NCBI GenBank assembly: GCA_033557465.1
Contig: CM066047.1
Span: 9,626,234-9,690,233 of the forward strand
Source of the DNA: Ichthyophis bannanicus
Taxonomy: Eukaryota > Chordata > Amphibia > Gymnophiona > Ichthyophiidae
DNA length: 64,000 nt
Direction of reading: 5' to 3'
The notes under the pieces were generated by a model. It was not told the DNA's origin, made no database searches, and saw nothing but the letters and a program-made list of their open reading frames with translations. The translations under genes and the position numbers were made by a program. This document shows, one piece after another, positions 10,745-22,189 of this stretch (the first letter of the stretch is position 1; every line of letters starts with the position of its first letter).

Positions 10745-12054
10745 TGAGTACAGATAAATATTTTTGAAGATGTGAATAAAAAGGGAGACAAAGGTGAGCC
10801 ATTTGATACAGTGTATCTGGATTTTCAGAAAGGCTTTGACAAGGTCCCTTATGAGAGACTCTTGGCAAAATTAAAAAGTCATGGGATAGGAGGCAGTGTA
10901 CTATTGTGGATCAGGAACTAGTTAAAGGATAGAAAGTAGAGGGTAGGGCTAAATGGTCAATTTTCCCAATAGAGAAAAGTGAATAGTGGAGTGTCCCAGG
11001 GATTTGTGCTGAGTCTGCTGCTTTTTAACATATTCGTAAATGAGCTGGAAATGGGAATAACGAGTGAGGTAATCAAATTTGCAGATGACACTAAATTATT
11101 CAAAGTTGTTAAAACCCAAGAGGATTGTGGAAAATTGTAAGAGGATCTTGATAAATTGGACGACTGGGCATCCAAATGGCAGATGAAATTTAATGTGGAC
11201 AAGTGCAAAGTTATGCACCTAGGAAAGAACAACCCAAACTATAGTTACATGATGCAAGGTTCCACATTAGGAACCACCACCAGGGAAAAAGATTTAGGCA
11301 TCATCATGGATAACACTTTGAAACCCTCCACCCAGTCTACCGTGGCAGCTAAAAAGGCAAATAGAATGCTAAGAATCATAAGGAAAGGAATGGAGAATAA
11401 ACAAAGGATATTATAATGCCTCTGTATCATTCCATGGTGTGACCACGCCTTGAATAGTGTGTGCAGTGTTCTGGTCACCGTATCTTAAAAAGTATATTGC
11501 GGAATTGGAAAAGTACAGAGAAGAGCCCCCAAAATGGTAAAGGCGATGGAGGGATACCACTTTAAGGAGAGGCTTAAAAGGCTAGAACCTGCTAAAGAGA
11601 CAGCTGAGGGGGGATATAATAGAGGTCTATAAATTAATGAATGAAGTGGAACCCGTAAACGTAGATCGATTGTTTATGCCATCAAAAAGCAGAAATACTA
11701 GGGGACATGAAATGAAACTATGGTGTAACCCATTTAAGACTAATAAGAGAAAATATTTTTTCACTCAGTGCATAATCAAATTCTGGAATTTGTTACTGGA
11801 GAATGTAGTAAAAGCTGTTAGTGTAGCTGGATTTAAAAAAGGTTTGGATAAGTTCCTGGAGGAAAGGTCCGTAAACCATTATTGAAGAGGACCTGGCAAA
11901 TCTACTGCTTACCCCACTACAAGGATTGTGGAATCTGTATCTTTTTGGGAAACTGCCAGGTACTTGTGACCTGGATTGGCCACTGTTGGAAACAGGATAC
12001 TGGGCTTGATGGACCTTGGTCTGACCCAGTATGGCATTTCTTATATTCTTATGA
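10745..12054 (+). mobile_element. CR1-A LINE 3' half inserted in CR1-B
   Basis: A 5'-truncated CR1-A copy that begins in the RT around the YLDFQKGFDKVP block. It contains [20 protein letters not shown] and the C-terminal KYFFTQ...[21 protein letters not shown] segment, and ends with the CR1-A 3' UTR and its TTCTTAT-type tail near 12050. The pentamer TGACA occurs at both edges (10740-10744 and 12055-12059), consistent with a target-site duplication. The reading frame has several stops. Confidence 0.85.
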
Positions 12055-12345
12055 CACTCGGAATAGAAGGATGTTATGAGTGGTGTGCTGCAGGAATCTG
12101 TCCTTGGTTCAATTCTTTTTAACATTTCAGTAAGTGATATTGCGGAAGGACTGTCTGGTAATGCTTGCCTCTTTGTGGATGATACCAAAATCTGCAATAG
12201 AGTAGGCACCCAGACCAGTGTAGATAACATGAGGAGGGATATAGCAAAGTGTGAAGAATGATTGAGAATTTGGCATCTGAGATTTAATGCTTAAAAATGC
12301 AAGATCATGCATTTGGGCTGCAAAGATCAAAAGGAGCAGTAGGGA
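12055..12345 (+). mobile_element. CR1-B LINE, continuation of the interrupted RT
   Basis: The CR1-B reading resumes with SGVLQESVLGSILFN, ISVSDIAEGLSG and a FVDDTKICN palm block (FADD-type with Ala changed to Val), matching the minus-strand CR1-B at 49900-50330. Homology fades near 12345, before the CR1 3' end, so the copy is 3' truncated. Confidence 0.8.
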
Positions 12346-13878
12346 ACTGTGCCTGAACTTGGACGTGCTTGCTTTTTTTTTTTAGACGTTCTGGTTTAGA
12401 TGTCCCAAATTGCATTTGGACCTCATTTGTAAAATGTGCCTTTAAATCTCAAAGTTAGGGACATAAATCCTTTGAATGTCTGCCTTGATTATACATTTTT
12501 TAGGAAACTTCAGAAAAAATCCCTCCTTGAAGCAAGTATCTGAGAATGCAATTGTAAAAATCTCCTAACTTATTCGGCAGCATGAGAAGCATCAGGAACC
12601 ATGAAATCAGACAGATTTATACTTTAAGGACAACATGCAAACCTTATCCCTATCTGAGTGGACCATGAGTGTTGCCACCAAAGTGGTACAGTTAGCAGTT
12701 TCCTCAATAGAGGTCTTCAAAATTTCAATCAAATTAATCCTCAGACAAAATAATGAGCATCTCCTTCCTGACCTCCCGCCCACCCCATCGAGCTCTAGAA
12801 ACAGAGAGTTGGGGGCTTTAATGATAAAGAAAATTAAGAAGATGCAAAGTTGAGCCACATATAACATTTTCCAAATTCTTAATCACAATATTCCCCTTAA
12901 TGAGAACCTTGTTAGATGCTTTCAAAGCCCCCACCCTAGAATTTGCACTTTGCAGGTCAGTAGAGCAAGTCTGTACTGCTCCGTCCCATGTGGACAGTTT
13001 AGAGACCAGTTCCCATAATTTTTTTATCTTGAAAGGTAAAGGAATTTATGGAGTATATTCGAGGTTTTAACCAGGGTTGGGATATTGGCTTAGTCTCACA
13101 GCTAGAAGGTTAATGCAGGTTGGATATCTGTGTTTCTCTTTTTTTTAGACACTTTAAGTTTCATGATCCTACAATAATATTAGCTAAGAAAGTATTGTTT
13201 CTCACCCAAAAGTGATCGTTTTTTTTAATAGAGTTTACAGAATTCTTTATCTCTAAAGGCATACCACCTCTCTCTAGTTGCCTGGATCATCTCAAATTAT
13301 GCTCATTAATGAGGATATATGTCTTGACGAGTCTTTGTACACGATAAATATAGAGCAGTAAGGCACAACAGGACATGTATTGTTGTCCTACAATTATACG
13401 CCACAGGTTTGTTGTAGTGCTTGAGGTCAAAGGCCAAATGACTTCAGCCACCTGAGAAGTGTAATTTTAGAACAACAATACATACTGAGGAGTGTCCTGT
13501 TGCTATTATATAATGGATCCATGATGTTAAAAATGTTTTTATGCCATTCGATGTTGTTTCTGAAAGGCTTTTAAAAGCCTGAATTCCCTGCTGGAATGAA
13601 CTAATGATAAGGTGATAAGAGTTATGATGTCATACGCACAAAACTGCTGTGCTGAAACTAATCATCACCCAGGAAGAAATCAATAGTATTCAGTCCAAAT
13701 TTCTTTAAATTTTCAAAATATAGGAATAAATTAATATAAAAAATAACTTCCATAAGAGTCTTTGCAAGAAAATAGTTTAACTAAGAATGCTATCAGTTTA
13801 CTACATTTTGTTTAGCAATTAATCAAACTTGTGAAGGCTGATTTTAGGTTGTAGAGGAAGGAATTAAAATGGCCAGAT
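12346..13878 (+). other. No gene or recognisable repeat
   Basis: About 1.5 kb of AT-rich sequence. The longest open frames are around 86 codons and lack recognisable domains. I see no LINE motif, tRNA-like box or terminal repeat. A short oligo-T run lies at 12374-12383. It could be old unique DNA or very decayed repeat. Confidence 0.5.
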
Positions 13879-15231
13879 TGGGACATGGAGAATTTCCCCT
13901 GCATTTTACAAAGTCTCTGCAATTCCATGTCCCAATTATCAGAGCCTTTGTAAAATACAGGGGGAATTCTCCATGTCCCAGTTAGCAGAGCCTTTGTAAA
14001 ATACAGGGGAGTTCTCCATGTCCCAGTTAGCAGAGCCTTTGTAAAATACAGGGGGAATTCTCCATGTCCCAGTTAGCAGAGCCTTTGTAAAATACAGGGG
14101 GAATTCTCCATGTCCCAGTTAGCAGAGCCTTTGTAAAATACAGGGGGAATTCTCCATGTCCCAGTTAGCAGAGCCTTTGTAAAATACAGGGGAGTTCTCC
14201 ATGTCCCAGTTAGCAGAGCCTTTGTAAAATACAGGGGGAATTCTTCATGTCCCAGTTAGCAGAGCCTTTGTAAAATACAGGGGAGTTCTCCATGTCCCAG
14301 TTAGCAGAGCCTTTGTAAAATACAGGGGGAGTTCTCCATGTCCCAGTTAGCAGAGCCTTTGTAAAATACAGGGGAAATTCTCCATGTCCCAGTTAGCAGA
14401 GCCTTTGTAAAATACAGGGGAAATTCTCCATGTCCCAGTTAGCAGAGCCTTTGTAAAATACAGGGGGAATTCTCCATGTCCCAGTTAGCAGAGCCTTTGT
14501 AAAATACAGGGGGAATTCTCCATGTCCCAGTTAGCAGAGCCTCTGTAAAATACAGGGGGAATTCTTCATGTACCAGTTAGCAGATCCTTTGTAAAATACA
14601 GGGGGAATTCTCCATGTCCCAGTTAGCAGAGCCTTTGTAAAATACAGGGGGAATTCTCCATGTCCCAGTTAGCAGAGCCTTTGTAAAATACAGGGGAATT
14701 CTCCATGTCCCAGTTAGCAGAGCCTCTGTAAAATACAGGGGGAATTCTCCATGTCCCAGTTAGCAGAGCCTCTGTAAAATACAGGGGGAATTCTCCATGT
14801 CCCAGTTAGCAGAGCCTCTGTAAAATACAGGGGAGTTCTCCATGTCCCAGTTAGCAGATCCTCTGTAAAATACAGGGGGAATTCTCCATGTCCCAGTTAG
14901 CAGAGCCTCTGTAAAATACAGGGGGAATTCTCCATGTCCCCGTTAGCAGAGCCTTTGTAAAATACAGGGGGAATTCTCCATGTCCCAGTTAGCAGAGCCT
15001 CTGTAAAATACAGGGGGAATTCTCCATGTCCCAGTTAGCAGAGCCTCTGTAAAATACAGGGGGAATTCTCCATGTCCCAGTTAGCAGAGCCTCTGTAAAA
15101 TACAGGGGGAATTCTCCATGTCCCAGTTAGCAGAGTCTTTGTAAAATACAAGGGGAATTCTCCATGTCCCAGTTAGCAGAGCCTCTGTAAAATACAGGGG
15201 GAATTCTCCATGTCCCAGTTAGCAGAGCCTC
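13879..15231. repeat. 46-bp minisatellite array, about 29 units, with one inverted edge unit
   Basis: From about 13924 to 15231 a 46-bp unit repeats head to tail. Each unit contains CAGTTAGCAGAGCC, TTTGTAAAATACAGG, a run of 3-5 G and GAATTCTCCATGTCC. Units vary from 44 to 46 bp, mostly in G-run length. Units with GCCTTTG dominate the left part and GCCTCTG the right part, which suggests block amplification. At 13879-13920 lies one complete unit in reverse orientation, directly abutting the first forward unit. There are no unique spacers, so it is not an interspaced array, and I see no coding potential. Confidence 0.95.
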
Positions 15232-16375
15232 TTGTACAATAAGTGTAAGGATGTGCAGGACTGTACGTCTATTTCCCACCACATCCAGTGGGAACAGCAC
15301 AAGGGGGTGAAGAAGCATCCTGCTTTTCCCCAAATGTATGTAGAAACAGCTTTTTAAAATTTCTGCTCCCAACAGCATTAATCCCCCTCAGTCCTCCCAA
15401 CATACGGACATAAATACCCCTTTCGACAACAATTACCCTGTTTTGACACCATCCTGAACATCAGGAATCTCCTGATTGGCATCCCCAAGACAAGCCCCCC
15501 AACCTTTGATCCCTCCCCTGGCTTGTACTGGTGGGAGACCCTGGTTTCTAGCGGGGAGCAATTGCTCCTGTTTCATCATGGCCCCAGGTTGAAATGACAC
15601 TCTTGACCCTGGTAGTACTACTGCTAGAGGGTCAGGTTGCTAGGGGTCGAGTGCCATTTTGAACCTGGGACTCTGACAGAGCAGGAGTGACTGGAAATTG
15701 TGCCTGGCAGCATCTGTCGATATTCAGCAGTGCTAAGCATGTTACGCCCTGGCTTTCTAAATCACTATTTGCATGTAGAATTGATCTGGACATGTAGAAG
15801 CCGCCATTTACACAGGGCCTTATGGGGGAATATTCAAAGTGCTTTAACCAGTTAAATCGTAGTCAACAAGATATTCCGTGGCACTAAACTGTTCAGTGCT
15901 GCTGAATATCTCCTGCTTTCCAGTTTGCTAACCGCTTGGCATCGGGGCGTTCCAGGACAGAGCGGGGGACAGTGCTGAACCCGAACCAGCTAAAGTCATG
16001 TAAAATGAAAAGCCAGCTGAATATCGCCGCTGATCAGATAACAAATTCTCTGTCTGAGCTAGTGGCTGGATATGATTCCAAAGCTGAATATCCGGGTGAA
16101 AGTTAAAGCAGCAGTGGCCAGTCAACATACACCACTGAAAATGCCCCTCCCCCATACGAATATATTTATACTAATCAGCTGCATGAAATATTTAAAGCAG
16201 CCTCATTTTGAAAACAAATGTTAATAGTTTAACACATAAATGGGCCAATGCAGAAAGACTAGCATTCCCTTTGTGCGCAGATAATGTACTGTAGTTTACA
16301 TGTACAAGTTCCACCACATCAAATGCAGAAAAGAGATTGGCGCACGTGCAAACAGCAAAAGAAAAGTATAAGAAC
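15232..16375 (+). other. No gene; possible old DNA-transposon relics
   Basis: No open frame with a recognisable domain. The part from about 15828 (AATATTCAAAG) to 16150 is built from repeated GAATAT/ATTCAG words, as in non-autonomous DNA transposons. It shares the words CCGTGGCACTA and AATATTCAAAG (reverse complemented) with 63640-63890. I could not define ends or a duplication, so the assignment is weak. Confidence 0.35.
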
Positions 16376-16520
16376 ATAAGATATGCCCAAGGTCCATCAA
16401 GCCCAGTATCCTGTTTCCAACAGTGGCCAATCTAGGTCATATGTACCTAGCAGTTTCCCCAAAAGACACAGGTTCCACAATGCTTGTATTGGTTCAAGCA
16501 TTGATATCCTGGGTCCCTTC

Positions 16521-19373
16521 TTAATAATGGTTTATGGACCTTTCCTCCAGAAACTTGTCCAAACCTTTTTTAAACCCAGCTACACTAACAGCCTTTACTA
16601 CATCCTCCGGTAACAAATTCCAGAGTTTGATTACACGTTGAGTGAAAAAATATTTTCTTTTATTAGTCTTAAATAGTTTACCCTGTAGCTTCATTGCATG
16701 TCCCCTAGTCTTTCTATATTCTGATAAGGTAAACAATCGATCTACGTTTACCCGTTCCACTCCGTTCATTAATTTATAGACTTCTATCATATCTCCCCTC
16801 AGCCGTCTCTTTTCCAGGTTAAACAGCCCCAACCTTTTTAGACTCTCTTCATAGGGATATCCTTCCATCCCCTTTACCATTTTGGTGGCTCTTCTCTGAA
16901 CCTTTTCTAAAATCGCTATATCCTTTTTAAGATACGGTGACCAGAATTGCACACAATATTCAAGGTGCGGTCTCACCATGGAACGATATAGAGGCATTAT
17001 AATAACTTTTGTTTTATTTTCCATTCTTTTCCTTATCATACCTAGCATTCTATTTGCTCTCTTGGCCGCCACTGCACACTGGGCCAAGGGTTTTAACATG
17101 ATATCCACAATGACGCCTAAATCATTTTCCTGGGTGGTGGTTCCTAATGTGCAACCTTGCATTGTGTAACCATAGTGTGGGTTGTTCTTCCCTAGGTGCA
17201 TAACTTTGCACTTGTCCACATTAAATTTCATCTGCCATTTTGATGCCCAGTCTTCCAATTTATCAAGATCCTCTTGCAATTTTTCACAATCCTCTTGGGT
17301 TTTAACAACTTTAAATAGTTTTGTGTCATCTGCAAATTTGATAACCTCACTCGTTATTCCATTTTCCAGGTCATTTATGAATATGTCAAAAAGCAGCGGA
17401 CCCAGCACAGATCCCTGGGGTACACCACTATTCACCTTTCTCCATTGGGAAAATTGGCCATTTAGCCCTACCCTCTGCTTTCTGTCTTTTAACCAGTTCC
17501 TGATCCACAATAGTACACTGCCTCCTATCCCATGACTCTTTAGTTTTGCCAAGTTTCTGATGAGGGACCTTGTCAAAGGCTTTCTGAAAGTCCAGATACA
17601 CAATATCAACCGACTCACCTTTGTCCACCTGTTTATTCACTCCTTCAAAAAAACATAACAGATTAGTAAGACAAGATCTTCCTTGTCTAAAGCCATGTTG
17701 GCTGTCTCCCATTAGGTTGTGACTATCTGCATGCTGAGTAATTTTATTCTTTATGATGGTTTCTACCATTTTTCCCGGTACTGACGTCAGGCTCACCGGT
17801 CTGTAGTTTCCCGGATCACCCCTGGAACCCTTTTTAAAAATTGGTGTTACATTGGCGATCCTCCAATCTTCAGGTATTAGAGATGATTTTAATGATAGTT
17901 CACAGATTACTGATAGCAGGTCTGCAATCTCATATTTCAGTTCTTTCAACACCCTTGGATGTATACCATCCGGCCCAGGTCATTTGCTACTCTTCAGTTT
18001 ATCTAATAGTTGTAAGACATCTTCCTGATGTATCGATATTTCCTTCAATTCTTCTGCACCTTTAAATACCACTTCAGTCATGGGTAACATCCCTACATCT
18101 TCCTCAGTAAAGACCGAAGCAAAGAATTCATTCAGTCTCTCCGCTATTGCCTTGTCGCCTCTTAGTGCTCCTTTAACCCCTTTATCATCTAATGGACCAA
18201 CTGACTCTCTCACAGGTTTTTTGCTACGAATGTACTTGAAAAGGTCTTTATTTCGCGTTTTTGCTTCCACAGCAAGCTTCTTTTCAAATTCTCTCTTTGC
18301 CTGCCTTATCAATGCCTTGCATTTGACTTGCCAGTGCTTGTGCTGTTTTCAGGTTTTGTCGTTTGTCTCTTTTTTCCATTTCCTGAAAGATGCTTTTTTG
18401 GCAACAACAGCCTCTCTGACCTCACCTTTAAACCATGCTGGCAGTTTTTTGGACTTCCTTCCACTTTTCTTAAAGCGTGGAATACAGCTGGTCTGGGCTT
18501 CCAAGATAGTATTTTTCAACAACACCCAAACTTGATGTACGTCTTTAACCTTCGCAACTGCTCCTTTTAGTTTTTTCTTAACTGTTTTCCTCATTTTATC
18601 ATAGTCTCCCTTTCGAAAGTTAAAAGGTAGTACTGTGGATTTCCTTACTATCCCTCCTCCACTAATTAAATCAAAGGCGATCATGCTATGATCACTATTG
18701 CCAAGTGGCCCCAACACCCTTATCTCTTGCACTAGATCTGGTGTTCCACTAAGGACTAGGTCTAATATGGCTTCCCCTCTGGTCGGTTCATGAACCAGCT
18801 GCTCCAAGAAGCAGTCATTTATTTCATCTAGGAACTTTATCTCCCTAGCATGTCCTGTCGTGACACTGAGCCAGTCGATGCGCTGTAACTTTTGTTAGCT
18901 TCCTTGATTTCTTTGAGCATTTCATCATCCATTTGGTCATTCTGGCCAGGTGCTCGATAGTACACCCCCACTGCCATCGCCTTCCCCCTTTTATATGGAA
19001 TTTCAATCCATATAGATTCTACAGCAGATTTTGTTTCCTGCAAAACTTTAATCCTTTCTGAGTCAATGCCCTCTCTAACATAGAGCGCAACCCCTCCACC
19101 AATATGATCAGCTCTATCATTACGATATAGTTTGTACCCAGGTATCACAGTGTCCCACTGGTTGTCCTCCTTCCACCATGTCTCTGATATTCCAATCATA
19201 TCTAACCTTTCATTTAGTGCTATATATTCTAACTCTCCCATCTTATTCTTTAGACTTCTAGCATTTGCATACAAGCATTTTAGAGAATGTATTTTATTCA
19301 TGTTAATTTGGCTATTGTTAGACATGGGTAAATTGGGATCTTTAAGCTCTGTCTGCTTCATACTTGAGGGCAT
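16521..19373 (-). pseudogene. CR1-A ORF2 (endonuclease and reverse transcriptase), minus copy
   Basis: Segments in order are: the endonuclease start at 18837-19373 (ARSLKNKMGELEYIALNE, GISETWWKED, GGGVALYVREG), the endonuclease end and linker at 18349-18807 (LVHEPTRGEAILDLVLSG, NSDHSMIAFD), the linker at 17980-18312, the RT at 17428-17952 ([29 protein letters not shown]), and palm to C-terminus at 16521-17618 ([12 protein letters not shown] with the Asp pair intact, [20 protein letters not shown]). About 35 bp present in the plus copy, including the GDF endonuclease block, are missing near 18880. Stops occur near 18349 and 17980, plus a frameshift near 17600. Confidence 0.92.
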
Positions 19374-19483
19374 TTGGGCTACTTTACTCTTTTGTGGAAC
19401 CTCTCTGCTTTTGGTAGTATCCTACAAGGATACATTCTTCCGAACCATCCACTCTTGGGCGACTGTCGGCTTTCCCCTAATAT

Positions 19484-20407
19484 CTAGTTTAAAAGCTGCT
19501 CTATCTCCTTTTTAAAGGTTAATGCCAGCAGCCTGGTTCCATCCCGGTTAAGGTGAAGCCCATCCCTTCGGAAGAGCCCCTCCTTTCCCCAGAATGTTCC
19601 CCAGTTCCTAACAAATCCAAAACCCTCATCTCTGCACCATTGTCTCATCCACGCATTGAGACTCCGGAGCTCTGCCTGCCTTTTGGGTCCTGCGCGTGGA
19701 ACAGGAAGCATTTCGGAGAATTCTACCCTGGAAGTTCTGGATTTCAACTTCCTACCTAAAAGCCTAGATTTTGCCTCCAGAACCTCCCTACCACATTTTC
19801 CTATGTCATTGGTACCGACATGTACCAAGACAGCAGCAGACTCCTCCCCAGCACTATCTAAGACCTTATCTAGGTGGCGCGTGAGGTCCGCTACCTTCGC
19901 ACCAGGCAGGCATGTTACCAGGCGATCCTCACGTCCACCAGCCACCCAGCTATCTACATGCCTAATGATCGAATCACCAACTATAACGGCTGTCCTAACC
20001 CTTCCCTCATGGGCACATGGCCCTGGAGAAACTTCCTCGGTGCGAGAGGGTTTTACATCACCTGGAGGACAGGTCCTAGTTACAGGATCACTTCCTGCCA
20101 CACCAGGGTGATGCTCTCCTGTCACGTGACCTCTCTCCTCCATGGCAACAGGGGTGCTGCCAGACTGGAGGTGGGACTTCAGGACTATATCCCTGTAGGT
20201 CTCGTCTATGTACCTCTCTGTCTGTCTTATGTTTTCCAAGTCTGCTACTTTAGCCTCTAGAGAACGGACTTGTTCCCTGAGAGCAAAGAGCTCCTTGCAC
20301 CTAGTGCACACGTAAGACCTCTCACCAACTGGGAGAAAATCATACATGTGACACTCAATGCAAAAGACTGGAAAGCCCCCATCCCGCTGCTGGACTGCTG
20401 TCTGCAT
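19484..20407 (-). CDS. CR1-A ORF1 protein with zinc-finger-like N-terminus and SGNH-esterase-like domain
   Basis: A 307-residue open frame. Residues 15-40 hold two CxxC pairs (CIEC and CTRC), a plausible zinc-binding knuckle. Residues 40-70 form a short coiled coil (LREQVRSLEAKVADLENIRQ). The C-terminal half has SGNH-hydrolase blocks: VIVGDSIIRHVD (Ser nucleophile), LVHVGTNDIGK (GTND) and DGLHLNRDGTRLL (DxxH, Asp and His). Esterase domains are known in ORF1 of CR1/L2-type LINEs, where they bind RNA or lipid-like substrates. All expected catalytic residues are present here, unlike in the plus copy, where the His is Tyr. It ends about 110 bp before ORF2. Confidence 0.88.
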   Translation of the reverse strand: MQTAVQQRDGGFPVFCIECHMYDFLPVGERSYVCTRCKELFALREQVRSLEAKVADLENIRQTERYIDETYRDIVLKSHLQSGSTPVAMEERGHVTGEHHPGVAGSDPVTRTCPPGDVKPSRTEEVSPGPCAHEGRVRTAVIVGDSIIRHVDSWVAGGREDRLVTCLPGAKVADLTRHLDKVLDSAGEESAAVLVHVGTNDIGKCGREVLEAKSRLLGRKLKSRTSRVEFSEMLPVPRAGPKRQAELRSLNAWMRQWCRDEGFGFVRNWGTFWGKEGLFRRDGLHLNRDGTRLLALTFKKEIEQLLN

Positions 20408-20749
20408 CTTAGTTTTAAGTTTGTGTCTAGATCTTTAAGTTCTTACTTACTAGGGGTTGCTATGGGTATTTTTACCAATAAAACTGTACCTAATACGTTT
20501 AATATACCTTGTTCACCTGAAGCTTAATTAATCTCAGGTCCTTAGTGTATGACTGATTTGGGTAATGAGCTTCACCTGAAAGCACCTCCTGTCTTTTAAG
20601 ATGTGTAAGTACCTATAAAGCTATGATTATCCCAGGGGAGGGTGGGTGTGGGGAGGGAGGGAAATAACACTTATTAAAAGAGGGCTGCTACACAGTACCC
20701 TGTCTTGTGCTGCTGAGGTAAGCTAAATTCTGATTTGATTTAAATTATA

Positions 20750-21000
20750 GCACTTAGCTGCTGCTAGGCTCTAACGTCTTATGAAATTTAAACTACAAGC
20801 TCTCTGCTGGGTACTAAATTTAACCAGAAAGCTCTATTCTGTGTGTTAAATTTAAACTAAAAGTACTTTGCTGTTACTTGGCCCTGAGTGACTATTAAAT
20901 TTAAACTACAAGCTCTCTGCTGGGTATGAAATGTAACCAGAAAGCTCTCCTCTGTGTTTTAAATTCAAACTTTAATTGCTGCTACTAGGCCCTAACTGAT
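20750..21000 (-). repeat. CR1-A 5' UTR tandem monomers (two units)
   Basis: Two imperfect units of about 113 bp share AACCAGAAAGCTCT, a TGTGTTTTAAATT-type segment and AAACTACAAGCTCTCTGC, starting near 20823 and 20936. They lie between the 5' end and ORF1. The equivalent region of the plus copy (51060-51420) has three units, so monomer number varies. By analogy with rodent L1 monomers they may be promoter units, but that is inferred. Confidence 0.72.
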
Positions 21001-21135
21001 CCAACAAAAAACAGTGGGTTCACAGATTAAGTAGCTTTAATACAAAGAATTATTTTTAGAAAATTACCAGAAGTATATACTCACAGTTGCAGATTTCTCT
21101 CCAGAAGTAACAGTCCCCCTTTCTAGTCCTTCAAG

Positions 21136-21713
21136 ACAGTTTACCCTGTAGTTTCATTACATGTCCCCTAGTCTTTCTATATTCTGCTCCAACTCAAGGG
21201 CATTTGGGCTACTTTACTCTTTTTTGGAACCTCTCTGCTTTTGGTAGTATCCTACAAGGATACATTCTTCCGAACCATCCACTCTTGGGCGACTGTCGGC
21301 TTTCCCCTAATATCTAGTTTAAAAGCTGCTCTATCTCCTTTTTAAAGGTTAATGCCAGCAGCCTGGTTCCATCCCGGTTAAGGTGAAGCCCATCCCTTCG
21401 GAAGAGCCCCTCCTTTCCCCAGAATGTTCCCCAGTTCCTAACAAATCCAAAACCCTCATCTCTGCACCATTGTCTCATCCACGCATTGAGACTCCGGAGC
21501 TCTGCCTGCCTTTTGGGTCCTGCGCGTGGAACAGGAAGCATTTCGGAGAATTCTACCCTGGAAGTTCTGGATTTCAACTTCCTACCTAAAAGCCTAAATT
21601 TAGCCTCCAGAACCTCCCTACCACATTTTCCTATGGCATTGGTACTGACATGTACCAAGACAGCAGACTCCGCCCCAGCACTATCTAAGACCTTATCTAG
21701 GATAGGAATTTGA
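21136..21713 (-). mobile_element. Rearranged CR1-A fragment: ORF1 joined to an ORF2 3' piece
   Basis: The minus strand carries the C-terminal half of CR1-A ORF1 (21314-21658, VHVSTNAIGKCGREVLEAK to the normal ORF1 end) and the ORF1-ORF2 spacer to about 21190. It then jumps straight into about 50 bp of ORF2 C-terminal coding sequence (21136-21187, as at 16676-16730). More than 2 kb of ORF2 is missing at the join. The GTND block has become STNA, so the esterase-like site is lost. The nearly full-length CR1-A starts immediately to the left. Confidence 0.8.
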
Positions 21714-21879
21714 GTGAGACAGATGCAGCACTTACATTTGGAACAGAATACAGCTATGACATTGATAAAGGGCCTTCATAAATTCAACCATGAGACCCTC
21801 TGTTCTTGTTGACTTGCATTGACAGTCTATTAGATTTCATGTCTAGTTTAAGATCATTTTGTTAGTATTTTGTTAGGAA

Positions 21880-22163
21880 GGAGTGGTCTAGTGGTAGGGG
21901 CAAGGTATCTCGGGCCAGAAGGTCAGGGGTTCAAATCCCACTAGAGGACAGTGACCTTGGGCCGGAAGGACTGGGGTTTCTAGTCCCACAGGTGCTCCTT
22001 GTGGTCTTGGGCAAGCCACTTAACCCTCCATTGCCCATGTTCCCTGTAAAATAGTTATCTCCAAGTTATAATGCCCTGTTCAATGTAATTTTAGTTTATT
22101 CAATGTAAACCACCTTGATATCATGAAAAGCGGTATATAAGAAATGTTAAATAAATAAATTTA
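21880..22163 (+). mobile_element. tRNA-headed SINE with L2-like 3' tail
   Basis: A head of about 130 bp has an A-box-like GTGGTCTAGTGGTAGGGGC and two successive B-box-like segments (GGGGTTCAAATCCCAC and GGGGTTTCTAGTCCCAC), a partial duplication of the tRNA-like part. A core with GTGGTCTTGGGCAAGCCAC follows, then a tail with TGTAAACCACCTTGATATC...GCGGTATATAAGAAATG and (TAAA)n. The tail matches the L2-like LINE ends in this window, which suggests L2-dependent mobilisation. A close relative is at 37053-37341. Confidence 0.87.
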
Positions 22164-22189
22164 AGGTATTGTGGAGGATAGGCCCAGAT

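Larger units (their letters stand above)
16376..21135 (-). mobile_element. CR1-A LINE, nearly full length (minus copy)
   Basis: On the minus strand the order is: 5' UTR (21135 to about 20410) with two tandem monomers, ORF1 (20407-19484), ORF2 endonuclease, linker and RT (19373-16521), then a 3' UTR ending near 16376 in a TTATGTTCTTA-type tail. The plus-strand copy at 50899-56113 has the same layout and the same 5' start (AAGGACTAGAA then AGGGGACTGTTAC), so this is probably the true 5' end. ORF2 is broken at several points. ORF1 is open. Confidence 0.93.

Noticed and set aside
12607..12867. Overlapping open frames on both strands
   Set aside because: Short, no domain, no splice or promoter context, and the surrounding 1.5 kb shows no gene structure.
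14000..15230. G-quadruplex array
   Set aside because: Each 46-bp unit has only one G run, so the four runs needed would be spread over about 140 bp, too far apart for a typical quadruplex.
13924..15231. Regularly repeated array resembling a CRISPR
   Set aside because: There are no unique spacers, the whole 46-bp unit repeats, and the context is a vertebrate genome.
21880..21960. Possible tRNA gene
   Set aside because: A and B boxes belong to a SINE head. There is no cloverleaf with a proper acceptor stem, and the segment is followed by a SINE core and a LINE-type tail.
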